NCBI RefSeq assembly: GCF_934230905.1
Contig: NZ_CAKQFJ010000007.1
Location: 24,688-88,687, forward strand
Length of the DNA stretch: 64,000 bases
Reading direction: 5' to 3'
Source: an uncultured Veillonella sp.
GTDB taxonomy: Bacteria > Bacillota > Negativicutes > Veillonellales > Veillonellaceae
The notes below the pieces were generated by a model. The model did not search any database. It had not been told where the DNA came from and was given only the letters and a program-made list of their open reading frames with translations. Both the position numbers and the translations under genes were made by a program. Below are positions 25,919-34,559 of this stretch, piece by piece (within the stretch, counting starts at the first letter, position 1; every line of letters begins with the position of its first letter).

Positions 25919-26199
25919 TACATATCCCCTTTAAGGGGACCGTTACGAGTCAATGGCTATGCGGCTTGAACGTAGTGAAAGCCAGCGCCTTTAGACGCTG
26001 GCCTAGTACTACGGGCTTATAGCCCGTGAGCAAACCACCCGTTTTACGGGTGGTTCTGATTCTAACCTTAGACAGTCGACTGTTTATGCTGTAAATCGTA
26101 TATTATTTTATATATTTAACGGTTTTTTCGTCAAATGAATAAAATTATATTGAAAAATAGATCAAGTTTATGTATGATGAGAGTAGTTGGAGGTGAATT

Positions 26200-27546
26200 A
26201 TGTTAGTAAATATTAGTGCAAGTAATTTTAAATCATTTGATAAAATAGAACGTTTATCGATGATATCTTCTAGTAAGATTCAAACTCATACAGATCATGT
26301 TCAGAAAATTAAAGATACTAAAATCTTAAAGAATGCGGTTATTTATGGTGCTAATGCATCAGGCAAATCTAATTTGGTTGAAATCTTGCAATTTATGCAG
26401 TGGACTTTACAACATGGATTACCTTTTGAATCAAGATTATTTTTTTCTCGAACTAAAGCGCATAATGAACATATAGATAGTGAATTTGAGTTACAATTTA
26501 CTCTTAATGGAAAGTTTTATGCTTATGGTTTTTCCGTATTATTATCTGAAGGGAGAATAACGGGAGAATGGCTATATGAATTACGGCCACATGGGTCTGC
26601 TAAGCTTTTATTCGAAGTAGAGAATGCGATGCCTACGTTGGGATCTTTAAAGCTAACAAAGGATGCTGTAAATCGATTTACCATATATGCCGAAGATTTT
26701 TCTCAACAAGATCAAAATCGTTTATTTTTAGGCGTTATGAATCATGGTAAAGATATAAATAGGTTAAAAGGCTTAGAATTTTTATTTGAAATCTATGATT
26801 GGTTGTGTAACCATATTGTAATTATTACACCGAATACAATCCTCAATAGTTTTTCATATTACTATCAAGAAGGCTCACTAGAAAAAATTAGCAAGTTACT
26901 TGCTGATTTTGATACCGGTATTAGTAATGTTGCGATAAAAAAAATTACACAAGAGGAGTTAAAACAGTCCTTACCAATAGAAGTCTATAATAAATTGATA
27001 GAGAAAATTAAATTAAGTACTACAGAATTTAAAGGTGGTAAACTGATTATGCGTAGTCATGATATGTTCTTTGCTATAGACTTTCAAGATATAGAACATC
27101 CTGATATTACAACATTATGTTTACACCATGGCGAGTCACCATTCGATTTTTCTTTCAAAGAAGAATCTGATGGGACACAACGTATCTTTGATTTATTAGA
27201 TTTAATATTATCTAATCAGGAGCATACGGTGTATATTATCGATGAATTAGAACGTAGCTTACATCCTAATCTTACGAAACATTTCCTAGAACTGTTTATG
27301 GAAACTCATAAGAATTCTGATACTCAATTACTATTTACTACTCATGAATCAAGCATTATGGATTTAAAATTATTTAGACGTGATGAAATTTGGTTTATAG
27401 AACGAGATTATGAAAACTGTAGTCATATTTATTCTCTTGCTAAATTCAAGGAACGCTATGATACAAAATTGAGTAAAGCCTATTTAGAAGGGCGATATGG
27501 TGCTATACCGGTGTTATCTTCTATTGTGTCCATTAAAGGAGAGTAA
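26200..27546 (+). CDS. AAA ATPase, AbiLi/RloA-like (first gene of two-gene defence-like pair)
   Basis: 448 aa, ABC/SMC-type ATPase of the AAA_15/OLD-like group. Walker A GANASGKS at residues 50-57 after LVNISASNFKSFDKIE; ABC-signature-like EESDGTQR at about 321-328; Walker B IIDE at 346-349 with D348/E349, then the H-loop-like FTTHESS. The ATG follows TTGGAGGTG. Two bases after its stop starts a RloB-like gene, the arrangement of the AbiL/RloAB phage-defence pairs. Likely an ATP-dependent sensor or regulator of the partner nuclease; activity is inferred from the family. Confidence 0.85.
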   Translation: MLVNISASNFKSFDKIERLSMISSSKIQTHTDHVQKIKDTKILKNAVIYGANASGKSNLVEILQFMQWTLQHGLPFESRLFFSRTKAHNEHIDSEFELQFTLNGKFYAYGFSVLLSEGRITGEWLYELRPHGSAKLLFEVENAMPTLGSLKLTKDAVNRFTIYAEDFSQQDQNRLFLGVMNHGKDINRLKGLEFLFEIYDWLCNHIVIITPNTILNSFSYYYQEGSLEKISKLLADFDTGISNVAIKKITQEELKQSLPIEVYNKLIEKIKLSTTEFKGGKLIMRSHDMFFAIDFQDIEHPDITTLCLHHGESPFDFSFKEESDGTQRIFDLLDLILSNQEHTVYIIDELERSLHPNLTKHFLELFMETHKNSDTQLLFTTHESSIMDLKLFRRDEIWFIERDYENCSHIYSLAKFKERYDTKLSKAYLEGRYGAIPVLSSIVSIKGE

Positions 27547-27548
27547 TT

Positions 27549-28232
27549 ATGGGCCTTCGAGAATTTTCTAATTGGAATGTACGAGATGATAAAGAAGAAG
27601 TAGAACCTTTAAAGAAGTATATATTTTTGTGTGAAGGTAGTGTAACGGAAGTAGCCTATTTTAAGCACTTAATGAAAATTCGAAGAAAGTTAGGTATACA
27701 TCCTTTTATTGATATAAGCATTTTAGAGAGGACCGAAGGTGATGTGAGTATATCTGCACCTAAGCGATTAGTTCAATTCGGGAGTGAGTATAAAACTAGA
27801 GATTGTTTTGACGGTGAAAGAGATACTATTGTTGTCGTATTTGATGCAGATGTTTTTGAACGTGGGCAACCTCATTACTCTGATATTCTTGAAAATGCTC
27901 GGCAAGAAAATTTTGTTGTAGGTGTTACTAATCCTTGCTTTGAATTATTTTTATTGTTACATTACGAAAATGGATTTTCTGAATATATTAAACCAAATAT
28001 TTCGGAATTATTATCCCCAAAAGGATTGAAAAATAAATTAGCCTATTCCATATTAAAACAACAGGCTGGTGTAGATTCAAAAAGTAATAAGGCTATTGGT
28101 GAATTAGCTGAATTTGTTACTATTGCTATAGAAGAAGAGCGCTTTTTGAATCAAGATATTAATGATTGTAAAGGTAAAATTACCAGTAATATAGGTCAAA
28201 TTATTGATGACATATTACATGATTCTTTATGA
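27549..28232 (+). CDS. RloB/AbiLii-like TOPRIM protein (second gene of the pair)
   Basis: 227 aa. RloB-type: KYIFLCEGSVTEVAYFKHL carries the TOPRIM glutamate (E29), VVVFDADVFERG the D-x-D motif (D99, D101), and GVTNPCFELFLLLHYE matches the RloB family's NPCFE-LWLL-H pattern. TOPRIM folds in this context are probable metal-dependent nucleases. The ATG overlaps nothing but sits 2 bases after the ATPase stop, with AAAGGAGAG in the upstream coding end, implying coupling. All presumed catalytic acids are present, so the pair looks intact. Confidence 0.82.
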   Translation: MGLREFSNWNVRDDKEEVEPLKKYIFLCEGSVTEVAYFKHLMKIRRKLGIHPFIDISILERTEGDVSISAPKRLVQFGSEYKTRDCFDGERDTIVVVFDADVFERGQPHYSDILENARQENFVVGVTNPCFELFLLLHYENGFSEYIKPNISELLSPKGLKNKLAYSILKQQAGVDSKSNKAIGELAEFVTIAIEEERFLNQDINDCKGKITSNIGQIIDDILHDSL

Positions 28233-28272
28233 ATAAAAACTATGGGATATATAATTATTATGTGATGCATCG

Positions 28273-28326
28273 TAAGGCTGTACCAGAATGTGAGTTAATC
28301 ATATTTTGGTACAGCCTTTTTAATTT
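28273..28326 (+). terminator. Terminator of the AbiL-like pair
   Basis: AAGGCTGTACCA pairs with TGGTACAGCCTT, followed by a T-run and AATTT. Located 40 bases after the RloB-like stop. Confidence 0.85.
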
Positions 28327-28505
28327 CATGTTTTGTTAAAAATGAAAAAAATATGAAAATTTTATGATATTCTTAACGAAAATTTATCTCTCATTGTTAT
28401 ACTAAAAAAAAGACTATAGTTGTATACTTTCGCTATAAGAGAATAATCATGCATATTTTTAAGCAACTATAGAGTGTGTAATATAGTTTTTAGAGAGGTA
28501 TTTTT

Positions 28506-29825
28506 ATGAAACGACAATTTGCTACTATGGTAGCTTCAACTGCTATATTAGGTGTAACAACTGCATTTGCAGCCAATCCATTTTCTGATGTAACACCAGA
28601 TTCTTGGGCTTATCAAGCTGTATCTCAATTAGCAGCAGCTGGTATCGTTAATGGGTATCCAGATGGGACTTTCAAAGGCCAAAAGGATATAACTCGTTTT
28701 GAAATGGCTCAAATGATTGCAAAGGCGATGGCTAACCAAGACCGTGCGAATGCAGAGCAACAAGCGATGATTAATCGTTTAGCCGATGAATTCTCTAATG
28801 AATTGAATAATTTAGGCGTTCGAGTAGGCCGATTAGAAGATCGTGCTGGTAATGTGAAGGTTAACGGCGATGTACGGTTGCGTTATCTTAGCACTAAGGC
28901 TATGGGCGAAAATTTTATAAGAAGTGATGGGGAGTATAGTAAAAAGTCCCAATTTGAGGCGCGTGCTCGTATCAAATTTAATGCGAAGATTAACAATCAT
29001 ACTGATGCTGTTGTACGTATGACCGTGAAAGAGTATGAACTTGGTGATACCATAGATCTTGGTACTACTGAACCGTCTGATACAGCTTTCATTGATCAGG
29101 CCTATGTTAATCACCGATTTGGTAATCATGTATCTGCAAAATTGGGCCGCTTTAATCAAGTTATCGGAAATGGGTATCTCTATGATGATGCTTTTGATGG
29201 GGCTCAAATCAATATTGGTAATGAAAAAGTTCAATTACAAGCAGCATATGGTTATTTCTTAAAAGGTAGATTTCTTAATTCTTCTACAGAAGATAATGAC
29301 ACTGTTACCTATACTAGTCTTAGAGGTCAGTTACATAAACATATGAATGTAGGTGGTTTCTTTGCTCGTATGAATGCAATAAATAATAGGGGGTTCTCAT
29401 TTAGAACGTTTTATGGTTTCCACACTGATATGAATTTTGACAAGGTTTGGATTGGTGGCGAATGGGTGAAAGCAGCCCATACGGAACATGGTACAGGCTG
29501 GACTGCTGGTGTCGGTTATGGTGATTATGATATAGCTAAACAGGGAACTTGGGATGTAAAAGCTCAATATTTTAATCTTGATGAAAATATGGGCGCTATA
29601 TCTTCTAAATGGAATCTTGCTTATGATTCTACACAAACTTTAAATGATGGACATTATTGGTTCAATGGTTATAAAGGTTGGTTAGGCACTGTAGATTACG
29701 CATTACAAGATAATCTAGGACTTAGTGTATATGCTGGATTTAAGGGTAAAACAAAACCAGAACTTGCTAGTGAGTATCGTTCATTGTCTAATTACTACCG
29801 TGTAGAGCTTAATTATCAATTTTAA
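28506..29825 (+). CDS. SLH-domain outer membrane porin (OmpM family), paralogue 2
   Basis: 439 aa, full length. Signal peptide (MKRQFATMVASTAILGVTTAFA), SLH domain, coiled coil, and beta-barrel ending YYRVELNYQF. The first 115 residues nearly match the other three paralogues, whereas barrel strands and loops have diverged. It has more AT-rich codon choices than paralogues 3 and 4. The 5' leader contains a CTATAGTTG/CAACTATAG inverted repeat (28414-28422 with 28464-28472). Only 64 bases separate it from paralogue 3, which may be cotranscribed. Confidence 0.94.
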   Translation: MKRQFATMVASTAILGVTTAFAANPFSDVTPDSWAYQAVSQLAAAGIVNGYPDGTFKGQKDITRFEMAQMIAKAMANQDRANAEQQAMINRLADEFSNELNNLGVRVGRLEDRAGNVKVNGDVRLRYLSTKAMGENFIRSDGEYSKKSQFEARARIKFNAKINNHTDAVVRMTVKEYELGDTIDLGTTEPSDTAFIDQAYVNHRFGNHVSAKLGRFNQVIGNGYLYDDAFDGAQINIGNEKVQLQAAYGYFLKGRFLNSSTEDNDTVTYTSLRGQLHKHMNVGGFFARMNAINNRGFSFRTFYGFHTDMNFDKVWIGGEWVKAAHTEHGTGWTAGVGYGDYDIAKQGTWDVKAQYFNLDENMGAISSKWNLAYDSTQTLNDGHYWFNGYKGWLGTVDYALQDNLGLSVYAGFKGKTKPELASEYRSLSNYYRVELNYQF

Positions 29826-29889
29826 TTTGTGCATATTCTTTATAACCGATTGTGTGTGATAGTTATAAGCTTTAGAGTGGGGGAAAATT

Positions 29890-31218
29890 ATGAAACGACA
29901 ATTTGCTGTTATAGTAGCGTCAACGGCTGTATTAGGCATAACGACTGCCTTCGGAGCAAATCCATTTTCCGATGTAACGCCTGATTCTTGGGCGTATCAA
30001 TCTGTATCTCAATTGGCGAGCGCAGGCATTATTAATGGCTATCCAGATGGGACTTTCAAAGGCCAGAAGGATATAACCCGTTTTGAAATGGCCCAAATGA
30101 TTGCAAAGGCCATGGCTAACCAAGATCGTGCGAATGCAGAACAACAGGCGATGATTAATCGCTTAGCTGATGAGTTCGCCAATGAGTTGAACAATTTGGG
30201 CGTTCGTGTTGGTCGTTTAGAGGATCGCGTAGGTAATGTGAAAGTATCTGGCGATGTGCAGTTTTTATTACGCCGTTCCTTTACGAAAAATGGCGTACTA
30301 ATCGGTCAAGGCGGTCAATATTACAAGCCATCCAAATTTGATGTTAGTAGTCGTGTGCAGTTTAACGCAAAGGTGAATGACCGCACCGATGTAGTGGCTC
30401 GTTTTAGAACGTATCAAATGGAATTTGGCGACGGTGATGAAATCTACTCTGCTCTTACCATCGATCGGGGCTATGTAAATCATCAATTTGGTAATCATAC
30501 GTCTGTAAAGGTGGGCCGTTTTAATCAAGTCATCGGTAATGGTTTATTGTATGACGATACATTCGATGGTATTCAGTTCAACACTGGTAACGACAAAGTT
30601 CAACTTCAATTAACTCATGGCTATGCGATGGCAGAGAACAATGAAAACCGTTTCTTGCCAGAGCGAGATCAATATAATTATGCAGGCCTCAAAGGTACAT
30701 TACATAAGCATATTGATGTGGGTGCATTCTACTCTCGTCATAGAAGAGATAAATCCGGTTATTTTAATACATACGGTAATTTGTATGGTGTAAGCACAGA
30801 TATGAATTTTAATAAGCTTTGGGTTGGCGGCGAATGGGCGAAAGCGGTTGGCACCGCACATAGCCATGCTTGGACTGCTGGTATCGGCTATGGTAATTAC
30901 AATGCTGCGAAAAAAGGAACTTGGGATGTAAAGGCGCAATACTTTAGCTTTGATCAAAATTTAGCACCTTATGCGTCTAAATGGAAATTCCCATTTGATG
31001 CTAATAATCTCCATTGGGATTATAATGCGACACCACCGTCTGTTGTGTCTACATTCCGTGGTTTTAGAGGCTGGATGGCCACTGTGGACTACGCATTGCA
31101 AGATAATGTGAGTCTCAATGCATATTATGGATTTAAGAATAAAACGCATCGCATCGATAGTTCACTTAATGAATATTTACCAAACTACTACCGTGTAGAG
31201 CTTAATTATCAATTCTAA
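29890..31218 (+). CDS. SLH-domain outer membrane porin (OmpM family), paralogue 3
   Basis: 442 aa. Same plan as its neighbours: signal peptide MKRQFAVIVASTAVLGITTAFG, SLH domain (NPFSDVTPDSWAYQSVSQLASAGIINGYPDG), coiled coil, and barrel with terminal NYQF. It differs from the rest at the first barrel strand (SGDVQFLLRRSF instead of the usual GDMRLRY) and in longer C-terminal loops (FDANNLHWDYNATPPSV). ATG follows GTGGGGG. Spacer to paralogue 2 has TTATAAC/GTTATAA arms but no T-run, so read-through is likely. Confidence 0.94.
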   Translation: MKRQFAVIVASTAVLGITTAFGANPFSDVTPDSWAYQSVSQLASAGIINGYPDGTFKGQKDITRFEMAQMIAKAMANQDRANAEQQAMINRLADEFANELNNLGVRVGRLEDRVGNVKVSGDVQFLLRRSFTKNGVLIGQGGQYYKPSKFDVSSRVQFNAKVNDRTDVVARFRTYQMEFGDGDEIYSALTIDRGYVNHQFGNHTSVKVGRFNQVIGNGLLYDDTFDGIQFNTGNDKVQLQLTHGYAMAENNENRFLPERDQYNYAGLKGTLHKHIDVGAFYSRHRRDKSGYFNTYGNLYGVSTDMNFNKLWVGGEWAKAVGTAHSHAWTAGIGYGNYNAAKKGTWDVKAQYFSFDQNLAPYASKWKFPFDANNLHWDYNATPPSVVSTFRGFRGWMATVDYALQDNVSLNAYYGFKNKTHRIDSSLNEYLPNYYRVELNYQF

Positions 31219-31250
31219 TCAAATAAACTAGTACAATTTAGTTACATATA

Positions 31251-31288
31251 AAGAGATGACGAAATGAATATTTTGTCATCTCTTTTGT
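31251..31288 (+). terminator. Terminator of porin 3
   Basis: AAGAGATGAC pairs with GTCATCTCTT, followed by TTGTCATGG; the T-run is short. It starts 32 bases after the stop of porin 3. Confidence 0.7.
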
Positions 31289-31486
31289 CATGGTAGAGGT
31301 TTTATGTTTATCCCCATGAAAATCCAATGAACTTTATAATAAATTATAAAATAATTGTTATAGTATGTTATACTTATGTTATATTCTGTAATGTAACGGT
31401 TATTACCTATAAGGGGTTAGGGAGATACAGTGTTAGTAGGCCGAGTTGCAGATGTGTATGGTTCTTTTTTGGAGAGAGGTATAGTT

Positions 31487-32812
31487 ATGAAAAAACAATT
31501 TGCCGCTATCTTTGCAGCAACTGCTGTGTTGGGTGTAACAACTGCATTTGCTGCCAACCCATTTTCCGATGTAACCCCTGATTCTTGGGCATACCAAGCT
31601 GTATCCCAATTGGCTAGCACTGGCATCATTACTGGCTATCCAGATGGTACTTTCAGAGGCGAAAATGGTATTACTCGTTTCCAAGTAGCACAAATGGTAG
31701 CGAAAGCGCTTGCTAACCAAGATCGTGCGAATGCGGAACAACAAGCCTTGATTAATCGTTTGGCTGACGAATTCTCTAACGAATTGAATAATTTGGGCGT
31801 TCGTGTGGCTCGTTTAGAAGATCGCGTTGGTAATGTGAAAGTAACCGGTGACATGCGTCTTCGTTATTTTGGTTCCCAAAAGAAAAATGGTCACTATGTA
31901 AATGCTATGGGCGATTATAGCAAAGGTTCTCAATTCGACGCGCGTGCTCGCATTCAATTTAATGCGAAGGTAAATGACCGCACAGATGCTGTGGTTCGCG
32001 TAACATCTGAGGACTTTGAATTTGGCGATGCTACGACTGGTGGCAATGCAACGGCTAGTATTGACCGGGCTTATGTAAATCACAAATTTGGTGAACGCGT
32101 GTCTGTGAAAGCTGGTCGTTTCGATCAAATGCTTGGTAATGGTTTGATTTACGATGATACATTTGACGGCGTTCAATTCAATGCAGGCAACGATAAGGTT
32201 CAATTCCAAGCAGCTTACGGTTATGGTGTGGCAGGTGCTTTTGATGGTCTAACTAAAAAATCCAACAAAACATTTACCTATGCAGGACTTAAAGGTCAAC
32301 TTAATAAACATGTAAATCTTGGCGGCTTTTATGCACGTAGAAATGCGCACAAATCCGGCAGTGATGACCTTAAAAACATGTATGGCTTCAGCACAGATCT
32401 AAACTTTGATAAAGTTTGGATTGGCGGCGAATGGGTGAAAGCTGCTGGCGTTTCTCACGGTTCTGCATGGACTGCTGGTCTTGGCTATGGTAACTATGAC
32501 CAAGCAAAACGCGGTTCTTGGGATGTAAAAGCACAATACTTCAACTTCGGTCAAAACCTAGGCGCCGCATCCTCCACATGGGATATTGCCTACGATACAA
32601 CCAATACAGCTTGGGTGGCTACACCAACTGGTGCAATTAGTGCAAGAAACTACCAAGGCTTCAAAGGCTGGTTATTAACTGCTAACTACGCATTACAAAA
32701 GAACCTTGGTGTAACTGCATACTACGGTTTCAATAACAAAACGAACAAGGCTACCGGCAATAACGAAACACTTTCCAACTACTACCGCGTAGACCTTAAC
32801 TACCAATTCTAA
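31487..32812 (+). CDS. SLH-domain outer membrane porin (OmpM family), paralogue 4
   Basis: 441 aa from the ATG at 31487 (GGAGAGAGGT upstream; an in-frame ATG-like start further upstream lacks the signal peptide at its front). Signal peptide identical to paralogue 1, SLH domain with TGIITGYPDGTFRGENGITRFQVAQMVAKALA, coiled coil, and barrel ending YYRVDLNYQF. Most similar to paralogue 1 over the barrel too, but with an extra loop near the C-terminus (VATPTGAISARNYQ). It has the most GC-rich third positions of the four by eye, possibly the best expressed. Confidence 0.94.
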   Translation: MKKQFAAIFAATAVLGVTTAFAANPFSDVTPDSWAYQAVSQLASTGIITGYPDGTFRGENGITRFQVAQMVAKALANQDRANAEQQALINRLADEFSNELNNLGVRVARLEDRVGNVKVTGDMRLRYFGSQKKNGHYVNAMGDYSKGSQFDARARIQFNAKVNDRTDAVVRVTSEDFEFGDATTGGNATASIDRAYVNHKFGERVSVKAGRFDQMLGNGLIYDDTFDGVQFNAGNDKVQFQAAYGYGVAGAFDGLTKKSNKTFTYAGLKGQLNKHVNLGGFYARRNAHKSGSDDLKNMYGFSTDLNFDKVWIGGEWVKAAGVSHGSAWTAGLGYGNYDQAKRGSWDVKAQYFNFGQNLGAASSTWDIAYDTTNTAWVATPTGAISARNYQGFKGWLLTANYALQKNLGVTAYYGFNNKTNKATGNNETLSNYYRVDLNYQF

Positions 32813-32843
32813 TATGATGATTGGTATCGTTCATACCTAAAAT

Positions 32844-32886
32844 AATCCCCTTGATGAGTCTGGGTACTTATCAAGGGGATTTTAAA
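32844..32886 (+). terminator. Terminator of porin 4
   Basis: AATCCCCTTGAT pairs with ATCAAGGGGATT, then TTAAATT. The same stem is reused after the TPR gene at 34349-34394. It directly precedes the first copy of the palindromic repeat. Confidence 0.85.
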
Positions 32887-32990
32887 TTAGAACAGGTCTG
32901 TTCTAATTTTTAGGAGAGGTATTAAGGGGTGCGGTCAATACTACAGGCCTGTTTTAATTTTCAGAAGAGATATCAAGAGGTTGAGTTATC
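32887..32990. repeat. Palindromic intergenic repeat, copy 1 (two tandem units)
   Basis: Begins with TTAGAACAGGTCTGTTCTAA (one mismatch to the perfect palindrome of copies 2 and 3), then TTTTTAGGAGAGG..., and about 52 bases later a second dyad TACTACAGGCCTGTTTTAA with its own degenerate AGAAGAGATAT tail. Non-coding. See finding on the repeat family. Confidence 0.75.
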
Positions 32991-33071
32991 ACCTCTAGAA
33001 TTAATATATCTCCTCGTGATATATTACATATAAGTAGTATTCTTACGTTCATATGTATAAGGAGACACTCT

Positions 33072-34280
33072 ATGTTTAGCTTTCAAAGTGAGTTATTATT
33101 ACGTTTACAGAAACAATTTGTATCTGAACATGAGGCTGAATTCAAATCTATTGAGGATTTGATAGAATCATTTATGACTCAATATAATCGTGGTGATTTT
33201 AATGATACGATAGAAATGAAATTACGTGATTTATACGAGGCTGCAAAAGAGGCTGATACGACTGAGGAATCAAAGAAATTGTACAATAAGATTCTTACAT
33301 TATGCCCTGACGAAGTAGATGCTAAACGGGAACTGATAGCTCTTGAGTTGCATCCAAGCTTTCAACTTCATCAGCTAAAACAGCTAGTAGAATCGTTGAA
33401 AAAGCCTAAGAAAATGGATTGGCATATAATAGAGGCGCGTCCTTATATGCGCTGCCTCATCGACATGGGGATGATATATTTAGAATATAATATGTATAAT
33501 GATGCGATTGCATGCTTTACGCCTGTCTTTCACGGGGACAAGCAAGATCATTCGGGATTTCTTGTGTATATGATGGTTGCTTGTTGTGGTGCCGCCAACT
33601 GGGATTGCGGCCGCAAGGTGTACCAACGCTATCTTGCATGTTGCGATGATATACAAAATGCATTTAATCAGGCGCCAGATATCATGTTGCCGATGCATAT
33701 GCTGTATATTTTATTGGCTTTGCAGTGTGGTGAAAGTAAGATTGCCCATGATGTATTAGCAGATCTTGTAGACGAATATGAAGATATTGATTGGTTATTA
33801 CAAGATGCAACGCGGTGGAACGATTTTGTAGAAGACCATTTAGAGACCATTATGTATATGGTAGACCAAGTGATTGACATTGATTTCGATCCACGGGAAT
33901 TAATAAGCTTATATATTGCTATCTCATTTTTACCGACTCAATTGGTGAATTTTGAAAGCCCATTATGGCAGACTTTATATGATGCGTATGAACGTGTTAC
34001 CGGTCTAATTGTTGTGAATCGGTACTCTAATGATAGTTATATGGGAAAATGCGAGGCAGTTCATGTGAGTCCCGTAGAGGTTGCTAAAGAAGGGGCTGTG
34101 CGTAGCAATCCGGTATATGACAATATACGGTTTGGTGCACAGATTACACTTTCACAAGCTGGCCTATACACAGTAGGTGATTTTAAAACAATTACTAAAC
34201 AAGAAGTATTAATGCTACCGGGCATTGGTAAAAAAACGGTGGAACAACTAGAGCATAATGGTGTTATATTTAAAGCCTAA
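33072..34280 (+). CDS. TPR-like protein with RNA polymerase alpha-CTD-like C-terminus
   Basis: 402 aa, no name assigned. Residues about 40-300 are helical with TPR-like periodicity (TEESKKLYNKILTLCPDEVDAKREL; GMIYLEYNMYNDAIACFTPVF). The last ~60 residues (RFGAQITLSQAGLYTVGDFKTITKQEVLMLPGIGKKTVEQLEHNG) resemble the helix-hairpin-helix module of the RNA polymerase alpha C-terminal domain, which binds DNA or activators. Cytoplasmic: no signal. Possibly a regulator. AAGGAG 9 bases before ATG. Flanked on both sides by the palindromic repeats. Confidence 0.7.
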   Translation: MFSFQSELLLRLQKQFVSEHEAEFKSIEDLIESFMTQYNRGDFNDTIEMKLRDLYEAAKEADTTEESKKLYNKILTLCPDEVDAKRELIALELHPSFQLHQLKQLVESLKKPKKMDWHIIEARPYMRCLIDMGMIYLEYNMYNDAIACFTPVFHGDKQDHSGFLVYMMVACCGAANWDCGRKVYQRYLACCDDIQNAFNQAPDIMLPMHMLYILLALQCGESKIAHDVLADLVDEYEDIDWLLQDATRWNDFVEDHLETIMYMVDQVIDIDFDPRELISLYIAISFLPTQLVNFESPLWQTLYDAYERVTGLIVVNRYSNDSYMGKCEAVHVSPVEVAKEGAVRSNPVYDNIRFGAQITLSQAGLYTVGDFKTITKQEVLMLPGIGKKTVEQLEHNGVIFKA

Positions 34281-34300
34281 GATGTGACTTGAGTTCACTA

Positions 34301-34338
34301 GCTATCCAAGGATAACAAAGGGCTATTTGTCTTTTCCA
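34301..34338 (-). pseudogene. Remnant of the holin-like toxin locus
   Basis: CTAGCTATCC...GGGCTATTTGTCTTTTCCA matches 37199-37238 with few changes. In the intact locus this region holds the stop and last codons (GKDK) of the minus-strand holin-like toxin and its downstream flank. Only that 3' part is present here; a terminator follows at once. It is a decayed or recombined copy. Confidence 0.5.
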
Positions 34339-34348
34339 TAACTAAAAC

Positions 34349-34394
34349 AATCCCCTTGATGAGTATCTAGGTACTCTTATCAAGGGGATTTTAA
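34349..34394 (+). terminator. Terminator of the TPR/alpha-CTD-like gene
   Basis: AATCCCCTTGAT/ATCAAGGGGATT outer stem with GAGTA/TACTC inside, then TTAAATT. Nearly the same as the porin 4 terminator. Confidence 0.85.
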
Positions 34395-34395
34395 A

Positions 34396-34470
34396 TTAGA
34401 ACAGGCCTGTTCTAATTTTCAGGAGAGGTGTTAATGGGCTCAGCCAATACTACAGTCCTGTACTAATTTT
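34396..34470. repeat. Palindromic intergenic repeat, copy 2
   Basis: Perfect 20-bp palindrome TTAGAACAGGCCTGTTCTAA (34396-34415), then TTTTCAGGAGAGGTGTTAA, and a second dyad TACTACAGTCCTGTACTAA at 34448-34466. Lies about 90 bases upstream of the autotransporter ATG. Confidence 0.85.
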
Positions 34471-34559
34471 ATTTCTCTCATATTTACAAACAACAAATTA
34501 TAAATTATAATTTAAGATAATTTATGATTTGTTTATATTGTGAGAGTGAGAGGACTTTT

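Larger units (their letters stand above)
25313..26085 (+). mobile_element. IS200-type insertion sequence (single-gene, no TnpB)
   Basis: One Y1 transposase gene flanked by hairpins and no conventional terminal inverted repeats, as in IS200/IS605-family elements. Left hairpins: TTCGCGAC/GTCGCGAA (25322-25340) and CACCCGC/GCGGGTG (25350-25366). Right hairpins: GCCAGCG/CGCTGGC (25981-26002), ACGGGCT/AGCCCGT (26011-26027) and AACCACCCGT/ACGGGTGGTT (26033-26055). GTTCAAGCCGC at 25418-25428 is inverted at 25961-25971. The exact ends are uncertain by some tens of bases. No tnpB/omega RNA is present. Confidence 0.8.

Noticed and set aside
25313..26085. IS605-type RNA-guided TnpB/omega RNA system
   Set aside because: Only tnpA is present; there is no second ORF, and hairpins at the right end are explained as transposon ends.
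34428..34466. Mini-ORF (10 codons, ATG GGC TCA...TAC TAA) with a good ribosome-binding site in palindromic repeat copy 2, and a matching open frame in copies 1 and 3
   Set aside because: Only copy 2 has an ATG; the shared ending NTTGL[FY] simply follows from the repeated DNA, so I treat it as part of the repeat, not as a gene.
32887..34466. LexA/SOS box at TTAGAACAGGCCTGTTCTAA
   Set aside because: The half-sites GAAC/GTTC are separated by 6 bases, not the 4 of the known Firmicute box, and the sites lie downstream of genes; kept only as one possibility in the repeat-family finding.
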